From Aristolochia californica (lineage: Eukaryota; Streptophyta; Magnoliopsida; Piperales; Aristolochiaceae), in contig JARWKL010000004.1 in assembly GCA_029961685.1 (NCBI GenBank), forward strand, positions 17,172,348 to 17,236,347: DNA of 64,000 nucleotides, given 5' to 3'. Under the pieces are notes generated by a model that saw nothing but the letters and a program-made list of their open reading frames with translations, did not search any database and was not told the origin of the DNA. A program made the translations under genes and the position numbers. Shown here in pieces: positions 1 to 13,744 of this stretch (its first letter is position 1; the number at the start of each line of letters is the position of its first letter).

Positions 1-669
1 TCCACGAGTCATTTCCTACAAAAATATAGCTCATTACTGATGATCAATCACTTTACAATGATCTATGGTTGTTAGATCAACTTTTTTGTAAATGGACAAA
101 AAATGGCTTGTTTGGATTGAGTAAATATCCTACCGCACGTTCTCTTGAGAATTTAACGAGATTTTGTTGTTCTCCTTAAAAGTTTTGGATCCTTGGGTCA
201 TTTGCATTTTTAACATGTTTCATGCATGCATATCCATATTTAAAACATGTTAGGATCAATTAGAATTTTTTTTTATAAAACTCTAAGCTTTTAGGGGATG
301 TCCTAGTGGAATTTCCCTAACTTGGATAACAAAACTTATGTGTTAGTTTGTGGTGTGTGGATAAATTTTTTTACTTGCATTTACTATTGATTCAATTTTT
401 TTGCAAACATAAACTCTAAATTTTTTATTTTGGTGCGATCTATTTGCCTTATCTTTTTTTTGTTTTTTGTTTACGAGAAAAAAAAGGGTGAGTGAAAAAC
501 TCAAGTTTGGATTTTGAAACAAAACTTAACATCTAAAATTGAAATGCACAAATGTTGAGAGATATAATTCCAAAAAGTCTCTGTAACTTTTAGGGATTGT
601 AAAACTCTTTTAGGATCTATATATTATGTTTTGCAAACATCGAAAAAAGGGGGGTACGAGGGATTTAAC

Positions 670-3600
670 TGAGTGTTGAAACCTAATCCAGAAGTCATTT
701 CTACCAAAAATATAGTTCATTACTGAAGTTCAATCACTTTACAGTGATCTATGGTTGTTAGATTAACTTTTTTGTAAATGGGCAAAAAATGGCTTGTTTG
801 GATCATGTAAATATCCCAGCGCACGTTCACTTGCGAATATAATGAACATTTGTTGTTCTCCTCAAAAGTCTAGGATCCTTGGGTAATTTGCATCTTCAAC
901 ATTTTTTGTTCATGCAAATCCATATTTAAAACATGTTAGGATAAAATAGAAATCTCTTTCTTATAGATTTCCAACCTTGTAGGGGTTGTACTAGTGGAAT
1001 TTCCCAAAGATATATAATTAAACTTTTGTGTTCGTGTGTGGTGTGTGGAGAAATTTTATTTACTTACATTTATCATATTTGTAATTTTTTTGCATACATA
1101 AAGGTTAAATTTTTCATTTTGTTGCAATCTATTTGCCTTATCTTTTTTTTGTTTACAAGAGAAAAAAGAGAGAGTGAAAAACTCAAGTTGGGATTTTAAA
1201 ACAAAACTTGACATAAAAAATAGAAATGCGCAAATGCAAAGACAGATAATTCCAAAAAGTCTCTCTAATTTTTAGGGATTGTAAAACTCTTTTAGTTTTT
1301 ATATATTAAGTTTTGCAAACATAAAAAAAATAGGGAGCGGGGATTCAACTGAGTGTTGATTCCTAATCCACGAGTCATTTCCTACAAAAATATAGCTCGT
1401 TACTGATGATTAATCACTTTACAATGATCTATGGTTCTTAGATAAACTTTTTTGTAAACGGGCAAAAAATGGCTAGTTTGGATCGAGTAAATATCCAAGC
1501 GTACGTTCTCTTGAGAATTTAATGAAATTTTTGGATCCTGGGATCATTTGCATTTTCAACATGTTTTATGCATGCATATCCATATTTAAAACATGTTAGG
1601 ATCAATTAGAAATCTTTTTCTTATAATACTCCAAGCTTTTAGGGGATGTACTAGTGGAATTTCCCTAACTTGGATTACAAAACTTATGTGTTCGTTTGTG
1701 GTGTGTGGATAAAATTTTTTACATGCATTTATGATTGATTCAATTTTTTTGCAAACTAAAATCTAAAATTTTCAATTTGTTGCAATCTATTTGCCTTATC
1801 TTTTTTTTTACGAGATAAAAAAAGGGAGAGTGAAAAACGCAAGTTTGGATTTTAAAACAAAACTTGACATCTAAAATGGAAATGCACAAATGAAAAGAAA
1901 GATAATTCCAAAAAGTCTCTGGAAGTTTTAGGGATTGTAAAACACTTTTAGTTCTTATATATTAGGTTTTGCAAACATCGAAAAAAGGGGGGAGCCGGGG
2001 ATTTCAATGAGTATTGACTCTTAATTTACAAGTCATTTCTAAAAAAAATATAGCTCGTTACTCATGATGAATCACTTTACGGTGATTTATGATCGTTAGA
2101 TCAACTTTCTGTAAATGGGTAAAAAATGGATTGTTTGGATCGAGTAAATATCCCACCGCACGTTCGCTTGAGAATTTAATGAGCATTTGTTATTCTCCTT
2201 AAAAGTCTTGGATCATTTGCATCTTCGTGCATGCATATCCATATTTAAAACATGTTAGGAAAATTTAGAAATCTCTTTCTTATAAAATTCAAAGATATTA
2301 GGGGTTGTACTAGAGGAATTTCCCAAACAAGAATAACAAAATTTTGGTGTTTGTTTGTGGTGTGTGGATAAATTTTCATTACTTATATTTATTATTGTTT
2401 CAAATTATTTGCATACATAAACTCTAAAATTTTCATTTTGTCATGATTTGTTTTCCTTATCCTTTTTTTATTACGAGAGAAAGGAGGGAGTGTGAAAAAT
2501 TCAAGTTTGGATTTTGAAGCAAAACTTGACATCTAAAATGGAAATGCACAAATGCTGAGAGAGATAATTCCAAAAAATCTCTCTAATTTTTTGGGATTGT
2601 AAAACACTTTTAGGATCTATATATTAGGTTTTGCAAACATCAGAAAAAGGGGGGAGCAGGGGATTTAACTGAGTATTGACTCCTAATCCACATGTCATTT
2701 CTAACAAAACTATAGCTCATTGCTGATGATCAATCACTTTACAATGATCTATGATTGTAAGATTAACTTTTTTTGTAAATGGGCGAAAAATGGCTTGTTT
2801 GAATCGAGTAAATATCCCACTGCACGTTCACTTAAGAATTTAATGAGCATTTGTTGTTCTCCTTAAATGTCCGGGATCCTTGGGTCATTTTCATCTTCAT
2901 CATATTTCGTGCATGAATATCCATATTTCAAACATGTTAGGATCAAATAGAAATATCTTTCTTATAAAATTCCAAACTATTATGGGTTGTACTAGTGGAA
3001 TTTCCCAAACATGGATAAGAAAACTTTGGTGTTGGTTTGTGGTGTGTGGATAAATTTTCTTTACTAACATTTACTATTTTTAATTTTTTTTTGCATACAT
3101 AATGGCTGAAATTTTCATTTTGTTGTGATCTATTTGCCTTATCTTTGTTTTGTTTATGAGAGAAAAAAGGGAGACTAAAAAATTCAAGTTTAGATTTTAA
3201 AACAAAACATGACATCTAAAATGGAAATGCACAAATGTAGAGATAGATAATTCTAAAAAGTCACTATTATTTTTAGGGATTGTAAAACTCTTTAGTTTTT
3301 AAATATTAGGTTTCACAAACATCAGAAAAAGGGGGAAGCAGGGGGTTTAACTGAGTGTTGACTCCTAATCCACACATCATTTCTTACAAAAATATGGCTT
3401 GTTACTCATGATCAATCACTTTACAGTGATCTATGATTGTTAGATCAACGTTTTTGTTAATGGGCAAAAAATGGTTTGTTTTGTTCAAGTAAATATCCAA
3501 GCTCACATCAACTTGATAATTTAATGAGCATTTTTTGTTCTCCTTAAAAGTTGGATCTTTGGGTCATTTGCACCTTCAAAACGTTTTGTGTATGCATATC

Positions 3601-4409
3601 CATATTTAAAACATTTTAGGATCAATTAGAAATCTCTTTCTTATTAAATTCCATGCTATTAGGGGTTATACTAGTTGAAATTCTCAAACATGGATAATAA
3701 AACTTTGGTGTTCGTTTGTGGTGTATGGATAAATTTTCAATACTTATATTTATTATTTTTTAAAATTTTTGTTCAAAATAAACTCTAAATTTTTCATTTT
3801 GTCGCGATCTATTTGCCTTATCTTTTTTTTGTTTATGAGAGAAAAAAGGGAGAGTGAAAACTCAAATTAGGATTTTAAAATAGAACTTGACATCTAAAAA
3901 GGAAATGCACAAATGTAATGAGAGATAATTCCAAAAAGTCTCTGTAATTTTAAGAGATTGTAAAACACTTTTAGTTTTTATATATTAGTTTTTGGAAACA
4001 TCGAAAAAGAAGGGAGCAGGGGATTTCACGAAGTATTGACTCTTAATACACAAGTCATTTCAAACAAAAATATAGCTCGTTGCCCATGTTCAATCACTTT
4101 AAAGTGATTTATGATTGTTAGATCAACTTTTTTTAAATGGGAAAAAAGGATTGCTTGGATCGAGTAAATATCCCACCAAACATTCGCTTGAAAATTTAAT
4201 GAGCATTTGTTGTTCTCCTTTAAAGTCTTGGATCCTTGGGTCATTTTCATCTTCAACATGTTTTGTGGATGCATATCCATATTTAAAATTGAAATTCACA
4301 AATGAAAAGAGAGATAATTCAAAAACAATTCTGTAATTTTTAGGGACTGTAAAACTCTCTAAGTTTTTATATATAAGTTTTACCAACATTGAAAAAAGGG
4401 GGGAGCTGA
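670..4409 (+). repeat. Higher-order repeat copy 1 (six monomers, last one truncated)
   Basis: Six consecutive monomers match, type for type, the six of the next block. The unit at 2009 pairs with 5760 (GAGTATTGACTCTT, GATTTATGATCG), 2670 with 6437 (TGATGATCAAT, AGATTAA) and 4027 with 7785. The sixth unit (4027-4409) is only ~383 bp, with ~290 bp missing around 4,287 where CATATTTAAAA runs directly into TTGAAATTCACAAATG. This shortens the block to ~3.74 kb. Confidence 0.7.
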
Positions 4410-7400
4410 GGAATTAACTGAGTGTTGACTCCTACTGTTCAAGTCATTTCTTCCAAAAATATAGTTCGTTACTAATGAACAATCACTTTACATTGATCAA
4501 TCATTGTTAGATCAACGTTTTGTTAATGGGCAAAATATGACTTGTTTGGATCGGGTAAATATCCCACCGCACATTCACTTGAGAAATTAATGAGCATTTG
4601 TTGTTCTCCTGAAAAGTCTAGGATCCTTGGGTCAATATCATCTTTAACATATTTCGTGCATGCATATCCATATTTAAAACATGTTTGGATCAAATCGAAA
4701 TCTCTTTCTTATAAAATTCCAACCTATTAGTGGTAGTAAAAGTGGAATTTCCTAAAGATAGATAACAACACTTCGGTGTTCGTTTTTGGTGTGTGGAGAA
4801 TTTTCTTAACTTACATTTTTTATTTTTAAAACTTTTTTGCATACATATGGCTAAAATTTTCATTTTGTTGCGATCTATTTGCCTTATCTTTTTTGTTAAC
4901 GAGATAAAAAAGGGAAAGTGAAATATCAAGTTTGGATTTAAAAAAACATGACATCTAAAATGAAAATGTGCAAATGTAGAGAGAGATAATTCCAAAAAGT
5001 CTCTTTAATTTTAAGAGATTGTAAAACTCTTTTCGTTTTTATATATTAGGTTTTGCAAACATCGGAAAATGGGGGGAGCAGGCGAATTCACTGAGTGTTG
5101 ACTCATAATCCACAAGTCATTTCTAAAAATAATAAAACTTGTTACTGATGATCAATTATTTTAGAGTGATCTATGATTGTTAGATCAACGTTTTGTAAAT
5201 GGGCAAAATATGGCTTGTTTGGATCGGGTAAAATCCCACCGCACGTTCACTTGAGAATTTAAAGAGCATTGGTTGTTCTCCTTAAAAGTCTTGGATCCTT
5301 GGGTCTTGCATCTTCAACATGTTTTGTGCATGTATATCCATATTTAAAACATGTTAGGATCAATTGGAAATCTCTTTCTTATTAAATTCCAAGCTATTAG
5401 GGGTTGTACTAGTGGAATTTCCCAATCAAGGACAACTAAACTTTGGTGTTCATTTGTGGTGTGTGGATAAATTTTTTCTACATATATTTATTATTTTTAA
5501 TTTTTTTTGCAAACATATACTCTAAAATTTTCATTTTGTGGTGATCTATTCGTGTTATCTTTTTTTTAATGAGAGAAAAAAGCGAGACTGAAAAACTCAA
5601 GTTTGTATTTTAACATAAACTTGACATCTAAAATGGAAATGCACAAATGCAAAGAGAGATAATTCAAAAAATTCTCTTTAATTTTTAGGGATTGTAAGAC
5701 ACTTTTAGTTTAATATATTGGTTTTTCAAACATCCGAAAAAGGGGGAGCGGGGGATTTCACTAAGTATTGACTCTTAATCCACAAGTAATTTCTAAAAAA
5801 TATATAGCCAATTGGTCATGATTAATCAATTTACAGTGATTTATGATCGTTAGATCAATTTTATATAAATTGGCAAAAAAGGATTGTTGTGATCGAGTAA
5901 ATATCCCACCGCAGGTTCGCTTGAGAATTTAATGAGCATTTGTTGTTCTCCTTAAAATTCTTGGATCCATTTGTCATTTGCATCTTCAACAAGTTTTGTG
6001 CATGCATATCCATATTTAAAACATGATAGGATCAATTTGAAATCTCTTTCTTATAAAATTCCAAAGTTATTAGGGGTTGTACTAGAGGAATTTCCCAAAA
6101 ATGGATAAGAAAACTTTGGTGTTCGTTTGTGGTGTGTGGATAAATTTTCTTCACTTATATTTATTATTGTTTCAAAAATTTTGCAAGCATGAAATGTAAA
6201 ATTTTCATTTTGTTGCGATCTATTTTCCTTATTTTTTTTGTTGACGAGAGAAAAAAGGGAGAGTGAAAAACTCAAGTTTGGATTTTAAATCAAAACTTGA
6301 AATCTAAAAGGGAAATGCACAAATGCAGAGAGAGATAATTCAAAAAAGTCTTTTTAATTTTTAGGAATTGTGAAACTCTTTTAGGATTTGTATATTAGGT
6401 TTTGCAAACATTGAGAAAAGCGGGGAGCAGGGGATTTAACTGAGTGTTGACTCCTAATCGATAAGTCATTTCTAACAAAAATATAACTTGTTACTGATGA
6501 TCAATTACTTTACAGTGATCTATGATTGTTAGATTAATGTTTTTGTAAATGGGCAAAAAATGGCTTGTTTGGATCAGGTAAATATCCCACCGCACGTTCA
6601 CTTGAGAATTGAATGAGCATTTGTTGTTCTCCTTAAAAGTCTTGAATCCTTGGGTCATTTGCATCTTCAACATATTTCGTTCATGTATATCCATATTTAA
6701 AACATGTTAGGATCAAATAGAAATCTCTTTCTTATAAAATTCCAACCTATTAGGGGTTGTACTAGTGGAATTTCCTAAAGAAAGATAACAAAACTTGGTG
6801 TTTGTTTGTGGTGTGCGGAGAAATTTTCTTTACTTACATTTATTATTTTTAAAATTTTTTGCCTACAAAAATTTTCATTTTGTTGTGATCTATTTGCCTT
6901 TTTCTTTTTGTTTACGAGAGAAAAAGGGAGAGTGAAAAAGTCAAGTTTGGATTTTAAAACAAAACATGACTTCTAAAATGGAAATGCGCAAATACAGAGA
7001 GAGTTAATTCCAAAAAGTCTCTTTAATTTTGAGGGATTGTAAAACTCTTTTAGTTTTTATCTATTAGGTTTTGCCAACATCGAAAAAAGGAGGAGCGGGG
7101 GATTTCACTGAGTGTTGACTCTTAATCCACAAGTAATTTCTAACCAAAATATTGCTCGTTACTCATGATCAATCACTTTACAATGATTTATGATCATTAG
7201 ATCAACTTTTTTGTAAATGGGAAAAAAATGGCTTGTATGGATCGGGTAAATATCCAAGCTCACGTTAACATGTGAATTTAATGAGCATTTGTTCGTCGCC
7301 TTAAAAGTCTTGGATCTTTAGGCAATTTGCATATTCATCATGTTATGTGCATGCATGCATATCCATAATTAAAACATGTTAGGATCAATTAGAAATCTCT

Positions 7401-8447
7401 TTCTTATAATATTCCTAGCTATTAGGGGTTGTACTAGTAGAATTTCCCTAACATGGAAAACAAAACTTTGTTATTCGTTTGACGTGAGTAGATAAATTTT
7501 TTTTACTTATATTTTTTTTTTAATTTTTTTTTCATACATTACCTCTAAAATTTTAATTTTGTTGCAATCTATTTGCCTTATCTTTTTCTGTTTACGAGAG
7601 AAAAAAAGAAGGGTAAAAAAATCAAGTTTGGATTTTTTTTAAAAAAATTGACTTAAAAAATGGAAAAGGACAAATGCAAGGAGAGATAGTTCCAAAAAGT
7701 CTATTTATTTTTTAGGGTTTTTAAAACTCTTTTCGATTTTATATATTAGGGCTTGCAAACATCGAAAATAGGGGCGTGTGTGGGATTTCACTGAGTCTTG
7801 ACTGATAATCCACAAGTCATTTTTTAAAAAATATAGCTCATTACTCATGTTCAATCACTTTAGAGTGATTTATGATTGTTAGATCAACTTTTAGTAAATG
7901 GGCAAAAAATGGATTGTTTAATAAACATCCAACCGCACTTTCGCTTGAGAATTTAATGAGCATTTGTTGTTCTCCTTAAAAGTCTTGGATCCTTGGGTCA
8001 TTTGCCTCTTCAACATGTTTCATGCATGCATATCTATATTTTAAACATGTTATGAATGATAAGAAATCTCTTTCTAATAAAATTCTTGGCAATTGGGGGT
8101 TGTACTAGTGAAATTTCTCAAACATGGAAAAAAAAACTTTGATGTTCGTTTGTGGTGTGTGGATAAATTTTGTATACTTACATTTATTATTGTTTCAAAT
8201 TTTATGCATATATAAACTCGAAAATTTTTATTTTGTTGCAATCCATTTTCCTTATCTTTTTTTTGTTTATGAGAGAAAAAAGAGAGAGTGAAAAACACAA
8301 GTTTGGACTTTAAAACAAAACTTGACATCTAAAATGGAAATGCACAAATGCAAAGAGAGATAAATCCAACAAATCTCTGTAATTTTTAGGGATTGTTAAA
8401 ATCTTTTAGTTTTTATATATTAGGTTTTGTAAACATCAAGCGGGGTA
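4410..8447 (+). repeat. Higher-order repeat copy 2 (six monomers, ~4.04 kb)
   Basis: Monomers start near 4410, 5090, 5760, 6437, 7106 and 7785. Each shares private variants with the monomer ~4.04 kb further on rather than with its neighbours. For example, 5090 and 9138 share AATAAAACTTG/AATGATAAAACTCG and GATCAACGTTTTGTAAATGG. The pair 5760/9815 shares CACTAAGTATTGACTCTTA and TTTATATAAAT. The pair 7106/11146 shares the GTTCGTCGCC/GTTCTTCACC variant and ATAATATTCCTAGC. Confidence 0.8.
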
Positions 8448-11400
8448 TTTAACTGATTGTTGACTCCTAATCCACAAGTCATTTCTTACAAAAATATTGC
8501 CCGTTACTCATGATCAATCACTTTACGATCTATGATTGTTAGATCAATGTTTTTTTAATGGGAAAAAAATGGCTGGATTAAATGAGCATTTGGATCAGGT
8601 AAATATCCCACCACACGTTCACTTAAGAATTTAATGAGCATTTGTTGTTCTCTTTAAAAGCCTTGGATCCTTGGGTCATTTGCATCTTCAACATCTTTCG
8701 TGCTTGAATATCCATATTTAAAACATGTTTGGATTAAATAGAAATCTTTTTCTTAGAAAATTCCTACCAACTAGGGGTTGTACAAGTGGAATTTCCCAAA
8801 GATAGATAACAAAACTTTGGTGTTCGTTTGTGGTGTGTAGAAAAATTTTATTTACTTACATTTATTATTTTTATTTTTTTTTCTTACATAAAGGCCAGAA
8901 TTTTTATTTTGTTGCGATCTATTTGCCTTATCGTTTTTTGTTTACTAGAGAAAAAATGGAGAGTGAAAAGTCAAGTTGGATTTTAAAACAAAACATGACA
9001 TCTAAAATGGAAATGCGCAAATACAGAGAGAGATCATTCAGAAAAGTCTCTTTAATTTATAAGGATTGTAAAAATAATTTAGTTTTTGTATAGTAGGTTT
9101 TGCAAACATCGGAAAAAGGGGGGAACAAGTAATTTCACTGAGTGTTTACTCTTAATCCACAAGTCATTTCTAACAATGATAAAACTCGTTACTAATGATT
9201 AATCACTTTACATTGATCTATGATTGTTAGATCAACGTTTTGTAAATGGGAAAAATATGGCTTGTTTGGCTCGGGTAAATATCCCACCACACGTTCACTT
9301 GAGAATTTAATGAGCATTTGTTATTCTCCTTAAAAGTCTTGGACCCTTGGGTCATTTGCATTTTCAACATGTTTTGTGCATGCATATAAATATTTAAAAC
9401 ATGATAGGATCAATTAGAAATCTCTTTCTTATTAAATTCCAAGCTATTAGGGGTTGTACTAGTGGAATTTCCCAAACATAGATAACAAATCATTGGTTTT
9501 CGTTTGTGGTGTGTAGATCAATATTCTTTACTTTCACTTATTATTATTGTTTTAAATTTTTTGCAAACATAAAATCAAATTTTCATTTTGTTGCGATCTA
9601 TTTGTCTTATCTTTTTTGGTTTATGAGAGAAAAAAGGGAGAGCGAAAAACTCAAATTTGGATTTTAAAGCAAAACTTGACTTCTAAAATGGAAATGCACA
9701 AATGCAAAGAGAGATAATTCCAAAAAGTCTCTGTAATTTTTAGGGATTGTAAAACACTTTTTGTTTTAATTTATTGGTTTTGAAAACATTGGAAAAAGGA
9801 GGGAGCGGGGGATTTCACTAAGTATTGACTCTTAGTCCACAAGTAATTTCTAACAAAAATATAGCTCGTTCCTCATGATCAATCACTTTACAGTGATTTA
9901 TGATCGTTAGATCAACTTTATATAAATGGGCAAAAACTGGATTGTTTGGATCGAGTAAATATCCCAATGCATGTTCTCTTGAAAATTTAATGAGCATTTG
10001 TTGTTATCCTTAAAAGTCTTTGATCTTTGGATCATCTGCATCTTCAACAAGTTTCATGCATGCATATCCATATTTCAAACATGTTAGGATCAATTTGAAA
10101 TCTCTTTCTTTTAAAATTCCAAGCTATTAGGGGTAGTACTAGAGGAATGTCCTAAACATGGATAACAAAACTTTGGTGTTTATTTGTGGTGTGTTGATAA
10201 ATTTTCTTTACGTATATTTAGTATTGTTTCAAAATTTTTGCATACATAAACTCTAAAATTTTCATTTTGTTCTAAGAGAGAAAAGGGAGAGTGAAAAACT
10301 CAAGTTTGGATTTTAAAACAAAACTTGATCTCTAAAATAGAAATGCACAAATGCGGAGAGAGATAATTCCAAAAAGTCTTTGTAATTTTTAGGGATTGTA
10401 AAAATCTTTTAGGATCTATATATAAGGTTTTGCAAACATCAGAAAAAGGGGGAAACGGGGGATTTAACTGAGTGTTGAATCCTATTCCAAAAGTCATTTC
10501 TAACAAAAATATAGCTCGTTTCTGATGATCAATTACTTTAAAATGATCTATGATTGTTAGACTAACTTTTATGTAATTGGGCAAACAAGGCTTGTTTGGA
10601 TCAAATAAATATCCCACAACATGTTCACTTGAGAATTTAATGAGCATTTGTTTTTCTCCTTAAAAGTCTTGGATCTATGGATCATTTACATCTTCAACAT
10701 ATTTCGTGCATACATATCCATATTTAAAACGTTATAGGATCAAACAGAAATCGCTTTCTTATAAAATTCCAACCTATTAAGGGTTGAACTAGTGGAATTT
10801 CTCGAAGATAGATAACAAAACTTTGGTGTTTATTTGTGGTGTCTTGAGAAATTTTATTTTCTTAAATTTATTATTTGTAATTTATTTTTGCATACATAAA
10901 GGCAAAAATTTTAATTTTTTTGCAATCTATTTGCCTTATCTTTTTTGTTTACAAGAGAAAAAAGGGAGAGTGAAAATGTCAAGTTTGGATTTTAAAACAA
11001 AACATGACATCTAAAATGGAAATGCGCAAATGCAGAGAGACATAATTCCAAAAAGTCTCTTAAATTTTTAGAGATTGTAAAACTTTTTTATTTTTTATAT
11101 ATTAGGTTTTCCAAACATCAGAAAAAGGGGGGAGCGGTGGATTTCACTGAGTGTTGACTCTTAATCCACAAGTCATTTCTAACAAAAATATAGCTCCTTA
11201 CTCATGATCAATCACTTTACAGTGATTAATGATCGTTTGATCAATTTTTTTTTAAATGGGCAAAAAATGTCTTGTATTGATTGGGTAAATATCGAAGCGC
11301 ACGTTCACTTGAGAATTTAATGAACATTTGTTCTTCACCTTAAAAGTCTTGGATCTTTGGACCATTTGCGTCTTCAACATGTTATGCGCATGCATATCCA

Positions 11401-12504
11401 TATTTAAAACATCTTAGGATCAATTAGAAATATTTTTATTATAATATTCCTAGCTATTAGGGGTTGTACTAGTGGAATTTCCCTAACATGGATAACAAAA
11501 CTTTGGTGTTCATTTGTCGTGAGTGGATAAATTGTTTTACTTACATTTATTATTTTAAAATTTTTTTTGCATACATAAACTCTAAAATTTTAATTTTGTT
11601 GCGATCTATTTGCCTTATCTTTTTTTGTTTATGAGAGAAAAAAAGGGAGAGTAAAAAACTCATGTTTGGATTTTAAAAAAAAAACTTGACATCAAAACTG
11701 GAAATTCTCAAATGCAAAGAGAGGTAGTTCCAAAAAGTCAATGTATTTTGAGGGATTGTAAAACTGTTTTAGTTTTAATACACTAGGGTTCGCAAACATC
11801 AGAAGAAGGGGGTAGTGGGGGATTTCACTGAGTGTTGACTATTAATCCACAAGTCATTTCTGACAAAAATATAGCTCATTACTCATGATCAATCACTTTA
11901 CAATGATTTATGATTGTATGATAAAAGTTTTGTAGATGCCAAAAAATGGGTTGTTTAGATCTAGTAAATATCCCACCACAAGTTTGCTTGAGAATTTAAA
12001 GAGCATTTGTTGATCTTAAAAGTCTTGGATCCTTGGGTCATTTGTTGATCTTCAACATGTTTCATGCATGCATATCCATATTTTAAACATGTTAGGATCA
12101 ATTAGAAAACCCTTTCTAATAAAATTCCAAGCTATTGGGAGTTGTACTAGTGAAATTTCCAAAACATGAATAAGAAAACTTTGGTGGTCGTTTGTGTTGT
12201 GTGGACAAATTTTCTATACTTACATTTATTATTGTTTCAAATTTCATGTATACATAAACTCTAAATTTTTATTTAGTTACGATCCGTTTTCCTTATCTTT
12301 TTTTTGTTTATAAGAGAAAAAAGGGTGAGTGAAAAAATCAAGATTGGATTTTAAAACGAAACTTGACATCTAAAATGGAAATGCACAAATGGAATGAGAG
12401 ATAAATCCAAAAAGTCTCTATAAGTTTTAGAGATCGTAAAAATCTTTTAGTTTTTATAAATTAGGTTTTTCAAACATCGAAAAAACGGGGGAACGAGGGA
12501 TTTA
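8448..12504 (+). repeat. Higher-order repeat copy 3 (six monomers, ~4.06 kb)
   Basis: Monomers start near 8448, 9138, 9815, 10465, 11146 and 11826. The fourth unit carries a private internal deletion at ~10,270 (TTTTGTTCTAAGAGAGAAAA), lacking the ~30 bp that normally read GCGATCTATTTGCCTTATC. The same deletion occurs at the inverted homologous position near 60,400, which fixes the correspondence between the two satellite blocks. Confidence 0.8.
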
Positions 12505-13063
12505 ACTGAGTGTTTGGATCGACTAAATATCCCACCTCACGTTCGCTTGAGAATTAAATGAGGATTTGTTGTTCTCCTTAAAAGTCTTGGATCCTTGGGT
12601 CATTTGCATCTTCAACAAGTTTCGTGCATGCATATCCATATTTCAAACATGTTAGGATCAATTAGAAATCTCTTTTTATAAAATTCAAATCTATTAAGGT
12701 TTGTACTAGAGGAATTTCCCAAACTTGGATAACAAAACTTTGGTGTTCGTTTGTGGTGTGTGGATAAATTTTCTTCACTTATATTTATTATTGTTTCAAG
12801 ATTTTTGCATACTTAAACTCTAAAAATTTCATTTTGTTGCGATGTATTTTTCTTATTCTTTTTTTGTTTACGAGAGAAAAAAGGGAGAGTGAAAAGCTCA
12901 AGTTTGGATTTTAAAACAAAACTTGACATCTAAAATGGAAATGCACAAATGCAGAGAGAGATAATTCCAAAAAGTCTTTGTAACTTTTAAGGAATGTAAA
13001 ACTCTTTTAGGATCTATATATTAGGTTTTGCAAACATCTGAAAAAGGGGGGAGTGGGGGATTT
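12505..13063 (+). repeat. Short satellite monomer with deletion junction
   Basis: This unit is only ~560 bp. The normal GTTGACTCCTAATCC stretch is absent, and CTGAGTG is joined directly to TTTGGATCGAC at ~12,511. The inverted counterpart on the right holds the complete sequence across this point, including two whole extra monomers (56,685 to ~58,154). The simplest reading is a ~1.47-kb deletion here. Confidence 0.8.
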
Positions 13064-13744
13064 AACTGAGTGTTGACACCTAATCCACAAGTCATTTATA
13101 ACAAAAATTATTGCTTGTTACTGATGATCAATTACTTTACAGTGATCTATGATTGTTAGATTAAATTTTTTGTAAATGGGCAAAAAATGGCTTGTTTTGA
13201 TTAGGTAAATATCCCACCGCACGTTCACTTGAGAATTTAATGTGGATTTGTAGTTCTCCTTAAAAGTCTTAGATCATTGGGTCATTTGCATCTTCAACAT
13301 ATTTCGTGCATGCATATCCATATTTAAAACATGTTAGGATCAATTAGAAATCTCATTCTTATAAAATTCCAAGCTATTAGGGGTTGTTCTAGAGGATTTT
13401 CCCAAACATGGATAACAAAACTTTGGTGTTCGTGGTGTGTGGATTAATTTTCTATACTTACATTTATTATTGTTTCAAATTTTATGCAAACATAAACTGA
13501 AATTTTTTTATTTTGTTGCAATCTATTTTCCTTATTATTTTTTGTTTACGAGAGAAAAAAGGAGAGTAAAAAACTCAAGTTTGTATTTTAAAATGAAACT
13601 TGACATCTAAAATGGAAATGCACAAAGGCAAAGAGAGATAAATCCAAAAAGTCTATGTAATTTTTAAGGATTTTAAAAATATTTTAATTTTTATATATTA
13701 GGTTTTGTAAACATCGAAAAAAGGGGGGAGCGGGGGATTTAATT

